DNA from: Parabacteroides bouchesdurhonensis
Lineage (GTDB): Bacteria; Bacteroidota; Bacteroidia; Bacteroidales; Tannerellaceae
Length of the DNA stretch: 64,000 nt
NCBI RefSeq assembly: GCF_900186615.1
Contig: NZ_LT896588.1
Span: 2,251,339 to 2,315,338, forward strand
Direction of reading: 5' to 3'
Positions 61,455 through 64,000 of this stretch are shown in pieces (within the stretch, counting starts at the first letter, position 1; every line of letters begins with the position of its first letter). The notes beneath the pieces are model-generated. The model saw only the letters and a program-made list of their open reading frames with translations, searched no databases and was not told where the DNA came from. Position numbers and translations under genes: made by a program.

Positions 61455-62501
61455 TTATTTGGTAGAAGTACCGCTTTCCAATATACTGACAATAGAAAAC
61501 AGGGTAAAACAGATGCCTCCTAAGCCGGCTAATACGCGGGCGGGAACAAAGTAAAAGACACTTTTTTCTGCTATATCGAATAAATAAGACGACATGAACA
61601 AACAGGCCAGAGCCGTGAATATAGGAATCAACGGAATGCGGTTGGCCAGTTTGAATTCCCGTTTCCATATTTTGGCCAGCAAAATGACTTTGCTGGATAT
61701 GCTGTAACATACAAGTCCCAGCCCTACCATTATATATCCGGTTGTAGACTTTAATGGATTTTCAATGCCCATAATAATCAAGCCCCAGAATATACTTAAT
61801 GTACCGAAGAATAATACAAATCCCGGCCACCAGTTACGTTCGAAGTTGGAATAGGTATTTCTTATCTGGCGTACAATGGTGGCAACTAATGCAACAAGAC
61901 TGGTACATATACAGGCCAAACCTGCCATAACATGTCCTGCAATGAAATACTGTGAATGCTCTCCGCTTTGAGATAATAGTTTGAAAGCCCATACCCAGGT
62001 AATCACTGCAATGATGACGGAAACGGATATGAGTGTAACGGCTTGGCCTTTTGTGAAAGCTTCTTTGGGAATACGCGGGTCTTCGCTTTTTGCATTAATC
62101 TGGATTAAGGTGAACCGGGTAGAAGAAGTTGCCGTTGTTGCTACGCATGCAGTAATGAAGCCAACCCCGCATATTACGTGGCCTACTACAAATAAAGAAG
62201 AGTCTGAGGGCAATGTCAGTAAAAATAATCCTCCTATTACTGTTATTACTGCTGATAAATACCCAACTATAGGAAGTGCGTATTTTACTACAGAATTGTA
62301 TGTGTGGATAATCTGACGGATGATGGTTGCAGCCGTAGCAAAAAGAGCAATGCAGATCATTCCCAGAGAAAATACAACAGGTCCGGCAACGAACCGGTCG
62401 GTTTCTGTTCCCGAATCGAATATAAAAAGTCCGTAACTGAAACAAAATAATGCCATGAGTAATGGAATGGCTCTAAATATAACACTAATACCGTAATTCA
62501 T
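61455..62501 (-). CDS. YhiM-like inner membrane protein (DUF2776)
   Basis: 348 residues, nearly all hydrophobic: about ten TM helices in a repeating pattern of hairpin pairs (FVAGPVVFSLGMICIALFAT, LFVVGHVICGVGFITACVAT, YFIAGHVMAGLACICTSLVA, GYIMVGLGLVCYSISSKVIL, FVPARVLAGLGGICFTLFSI). This internal repetition and the start YGISVIFRAIPLLMALFCFS fit DUF2776; the E. coli member YhiM is linked to acid stress. Function here is unknown. Divergent from coaX. Confidence 0.75.
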   Translation of the reverse strand: MNYGISVIFRAIPLLMALFCFSYGLFIFDSGTETDRFVAGPVVFSLGMICIALFATAATIIRQIIHTYNSVVKYALPIVGYLSAVITVIGGLFLLTLPSDSSLFVVGHVICGVGFITACVATTATSSTRFTLIQINAKSEDPRIPKEAFTKGQAVTLISVSVIIAVITWVWAFKLLSQSGEHSQYFIAGHVMAGLACICTSLVALVATIVRQIRNTYSNFERNWWPGFVLFFGTLSIFWGLIIMGIENPLKSTTGYIMVGLGLVCYSISSKVILLAKIWKREFKLANRIPLIPIFTALACLFMSSYLFDIAEKSVFYFVPARVLAGLGGICFTLFSIVSILESGTSTK

Positions 62502-62636
62502 AATCTGTTTTCTTGTTTAAAGCATAAACAGTTTAATATGGAATTTGGTTTTTACCTCGGAAGAATATGAATGTTTTTTTTCGTTCTTGCTGTTATCTCG
62601 TCATTTTTGTGTTTCTTTGCGGAAAATATCAGCGAA

Positions 62637-63365
62637 GTGAATCTTATTATAGAACAAGGGAACACGTCATCGAAAGTTGCTATATATAATGGAAGCCGTA
62701 TCGAAGCGTCATTTGTGTATAAAGACTTTGGGATGTCGGTTATAGCTCCGCTCTTGGAGAAGTACAATTTGTCGCACGGAATATTATCATCAGTCATTGA
62801 TACGGATGAGGAATTGATTACTTTTCTGAAAAGTAAGCTGGCGTGTTTTGTGTTTTTGGATGAAAATACATCTTTGCCGATAACGGTACGGTATGAAACT
62901 CCTGAAACTTTAGGAAAAGACCGTTTGGCTGCGGTTGTAGGAGCTAATTATTTACGTCCCGGAAAAGATATTTTGATAATAGATGCAGGTACAGCTATTA
63001 CTTATGAATTGATAGAGGCTTCCGGAATCTATCTGGGGGGAAATATCTCTCCGGGGATGACCACTCGGTTTAAGGCCTTGAATACTTTTACAAAAAAGTT
63101 GCCTTTGGTTTCGGAAACGGATAATATACCTCTGCTTGGAACGACTACTAAGACGGCGATACAGGCAGGTGTTGTAAATGGGATAGTCTATGAGATGGAC
63201 GGGTATATAGATCGCTTACGCGTGAAATATCCTGAACTTTTGGTTTTTTTAACAGGCGGTCATTCGTTTTATTTTGAAAGACGGCTAAAAAACTCCATCT
63301 TTGCAGACATTAATTTAGTGTTGACAGGATTAAATCGAATCTTAGAGTATAATGTTGAAAATTAA
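62637..63365 (+). CDS. coaX: Type III pantothenate kinase
   Basis: 242 residues from GTG 62637, which places NLIIEQGNTSSKVAIYNG at the normal family start. An ATG at 62571 would add 22 hydrophobic residues and is rejected. Motifs: first phosphate loop EQGNT (Glu in the place usually held by Asp), GKDRLAAVVGANYLRPGKDI, DAGTAITYELIE, and LGGNISPGMTTRFKALNTFT. First step of coenzyme A synthesis; type III enzymes need a monovalent cation. It overlaps the next gene by 14 bp. Confidence 0.9.
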   Translation: MNLIIEQGNTSSKVAIYNGSRIEASFVYKDFGMSVIAPLLEKYNLSHGILSSVIDTDEELITFLKSKLACFVFLDENTSLPITVRYETPETLGKDRLAAVVGANYLRPGKDILIIDAGTAITYELIEASGIYLGGNISPGMTTRFKALNTFTKKLPLVSETDNIPLLGTTTKTAIQAGVVNGIVYEMDGYIDRLRVKYPELLVFLTGGHSFYFERRLKNSIFADINLVLTGLNRILEYNVEN

Positions 63366-64000
63366 TAAGGTAATAATAACAAGCATTCTTATATTCACCC
63401 AGTTGTCATTAATGGCACAAAACAATACAAATTCGCCTTACACTCGTTTTGGTTATGGCGAATTAGCGGATCGCTCATTCGGAGCAGGACGCGCAATGGG
63501 AGGTATTGGTTATGGATTGCGTTCGTCAAAACAGATAAACCCTATGAATCCGGCATCATATAGCAGTATGGATTCTCTTACCTTCTTATTTGATTTTGGT
63601 GCTTCGGGACAATTATCATGGTACAATGACGGAACAAATAACCAGAAAAATATAAATGGCAATGTAGAATATATTGCGATGCAATTTCCGGTTTGCAGAC
63701 GGGTGGCTCTCAGTTTCGGACTATTACCTTATTCTTATGTAGGATATAAGTACGGAAGCAGGATAAGTAATAAGGATGAAGGCTTGGATGCCGTTGCGTC
63801 TTATGTCGGAACAGGAGGTTTAACGGAAGCATACGGAGGTATATCTGTAGATCTCTGGAAGAAAAGGCTGGCTATTGGCGTAAATGCCGGTTATTTATTT
63901 GGGAACATTACGCATGAGCAAAATGTTAGTTTTGCAAGTCCGGGATATAATATTTCCCGTAGGCAAGAGGTGCAAGTCCGGGATTATAAACTGGATATTG
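63352..64000 (+). CDS. Outer-membrane beta-barrel protein (partial, cut by window end)
   Basis: 216 residues are visible, from ATG 63352. Signal peptide KVIITSILIFTQLSLMAQ, then NSPYTRFGYGELADRSFGAG and alternating strands (RVALSFGLLPYSYVGYKYGS, RLAIGVNAGYLFGNITHEQN), typical of Bacteroidales FadL/PorV-like barrels. It overlaps coaX by 14 bp, so the pair is co-translated. In related genomes this barrel gene is followed by envelope-biogenesis genes, which cannot be checked here. Confidence 0.75.
   Translation, partial: MLKINKVIITSILIFTQLSLMAQNNTNSPYTRFGYGELADRSFGAGRAMGGIGYGLRSSKQINPMNPASYSSMDSLTFLFDFGASGQLSWYNDGTNNQKNINGNVEYIAMQFPVCRRVALSFGLLPYSYVGYKYGSRISNKDEGLDAVASYVGTGGLTEAYGGISVDLWKKRLAIGVNAGYLFGNITHEQNVSFASPGYNISRRQEVQVRDYKLDI

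Noticed and set aside
62571-62636. N-terminal hydrophobic extension of CoaX
   Set aside because: The family begins at the phosphate loop, which the GTG at 62637 provides; a membrane segment is not expected for this soluble kinase.
1-64000. CRISPR arrays, tRNA and rRNA genes
   Set aside because: No regularly spaced repeat-spacer pattern and no recognisable cloverleaf or rRNA sequence was found by reading; a dedicated search (tRNAscan, Infernal) was not possible.

Overview
The window reads as chromosome of a gut Bacteroidales bacterium, most likely Parabacteroides or a close relative (inference). Support comes from repeated TAnnTTTG (-7) promoter boxes, a hybrid two-component regulator beside exported glycan or peptide hydrolases, Lnb-type lipoprotein acylation, the DUF4290-murA-rimM-M23-dxr-rseP block, many signal-peptide and lipoprotein N-termini, and three Bacteroides-type tyrosine integrases. 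No rRNA, tRNA or CRISPR array was recognised.

Layout. 1-6.1 kb: a TPR/transmembrane/LuxR-type regulator broken by two frameshifts, divergent from a 1063-residue secreted GLUG-repeat protein. Between them lies a promoter followed by a highly structured 5' leader of about 300 nt. 6.1-27.0 kb: a mobile island (element A) bounded by the 10-bp direct repeat TATCTTTGTG. It carries rteC, an AraC-family regulator with a six-gene operon of mostly exported redox-type enzymes, two excisionase-like HTH genes, a RhuM-like gene and a tyrosine integrase. A second, visibly AT-richer element (element B, about 14.45-23.71 kb) sits inside A. It has its own imperfect att repeats, two tandem integrases, relaxase and accessory mobilization genes with a candidate oriT, an orphan PD-(D/E)XK nuclease, a frameshifted rteC-like gene and a TetR/DUF6463/DUF2867 module. 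Joining the two ends of B in silico creates a 51-residue ORF across the junction and places an outward promoter ahead of the integrases.

27.0-64 kb: ordinary chromosome. In order: a small antitoxin-like gene; a GntR-slipin-retropepsin operon with a divergent AlbA/ATPase regulator; a GHL10 lipoprotein; two small membrane proteins; gcvP; a metallo-hydrolase with rsmG; an RsiV-like lipoprotein; a 1324-residue hybrid two-component regulator divergent from a glutaminase-like enzyme and a GH2 enzyme; a DUF418 membrane protein; the conserved DUF4290-murA-rimM-M23-dxr-rseP operon (MurA has Asp where most enzymes have Cys); a TPR protein; a lnb-pseudophosphatase-secA run; a YhiM-like membrane protein; coaX; and a partial outer-membrane barrel gene cut by the window end.

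The best candidates for undescribed biology are the exported redox operon on element A, the promoter coupling created by circularisation of element B, the stand-alone nuclease of element B, and the mirrored structured leader before the GLUG-repeat gene.
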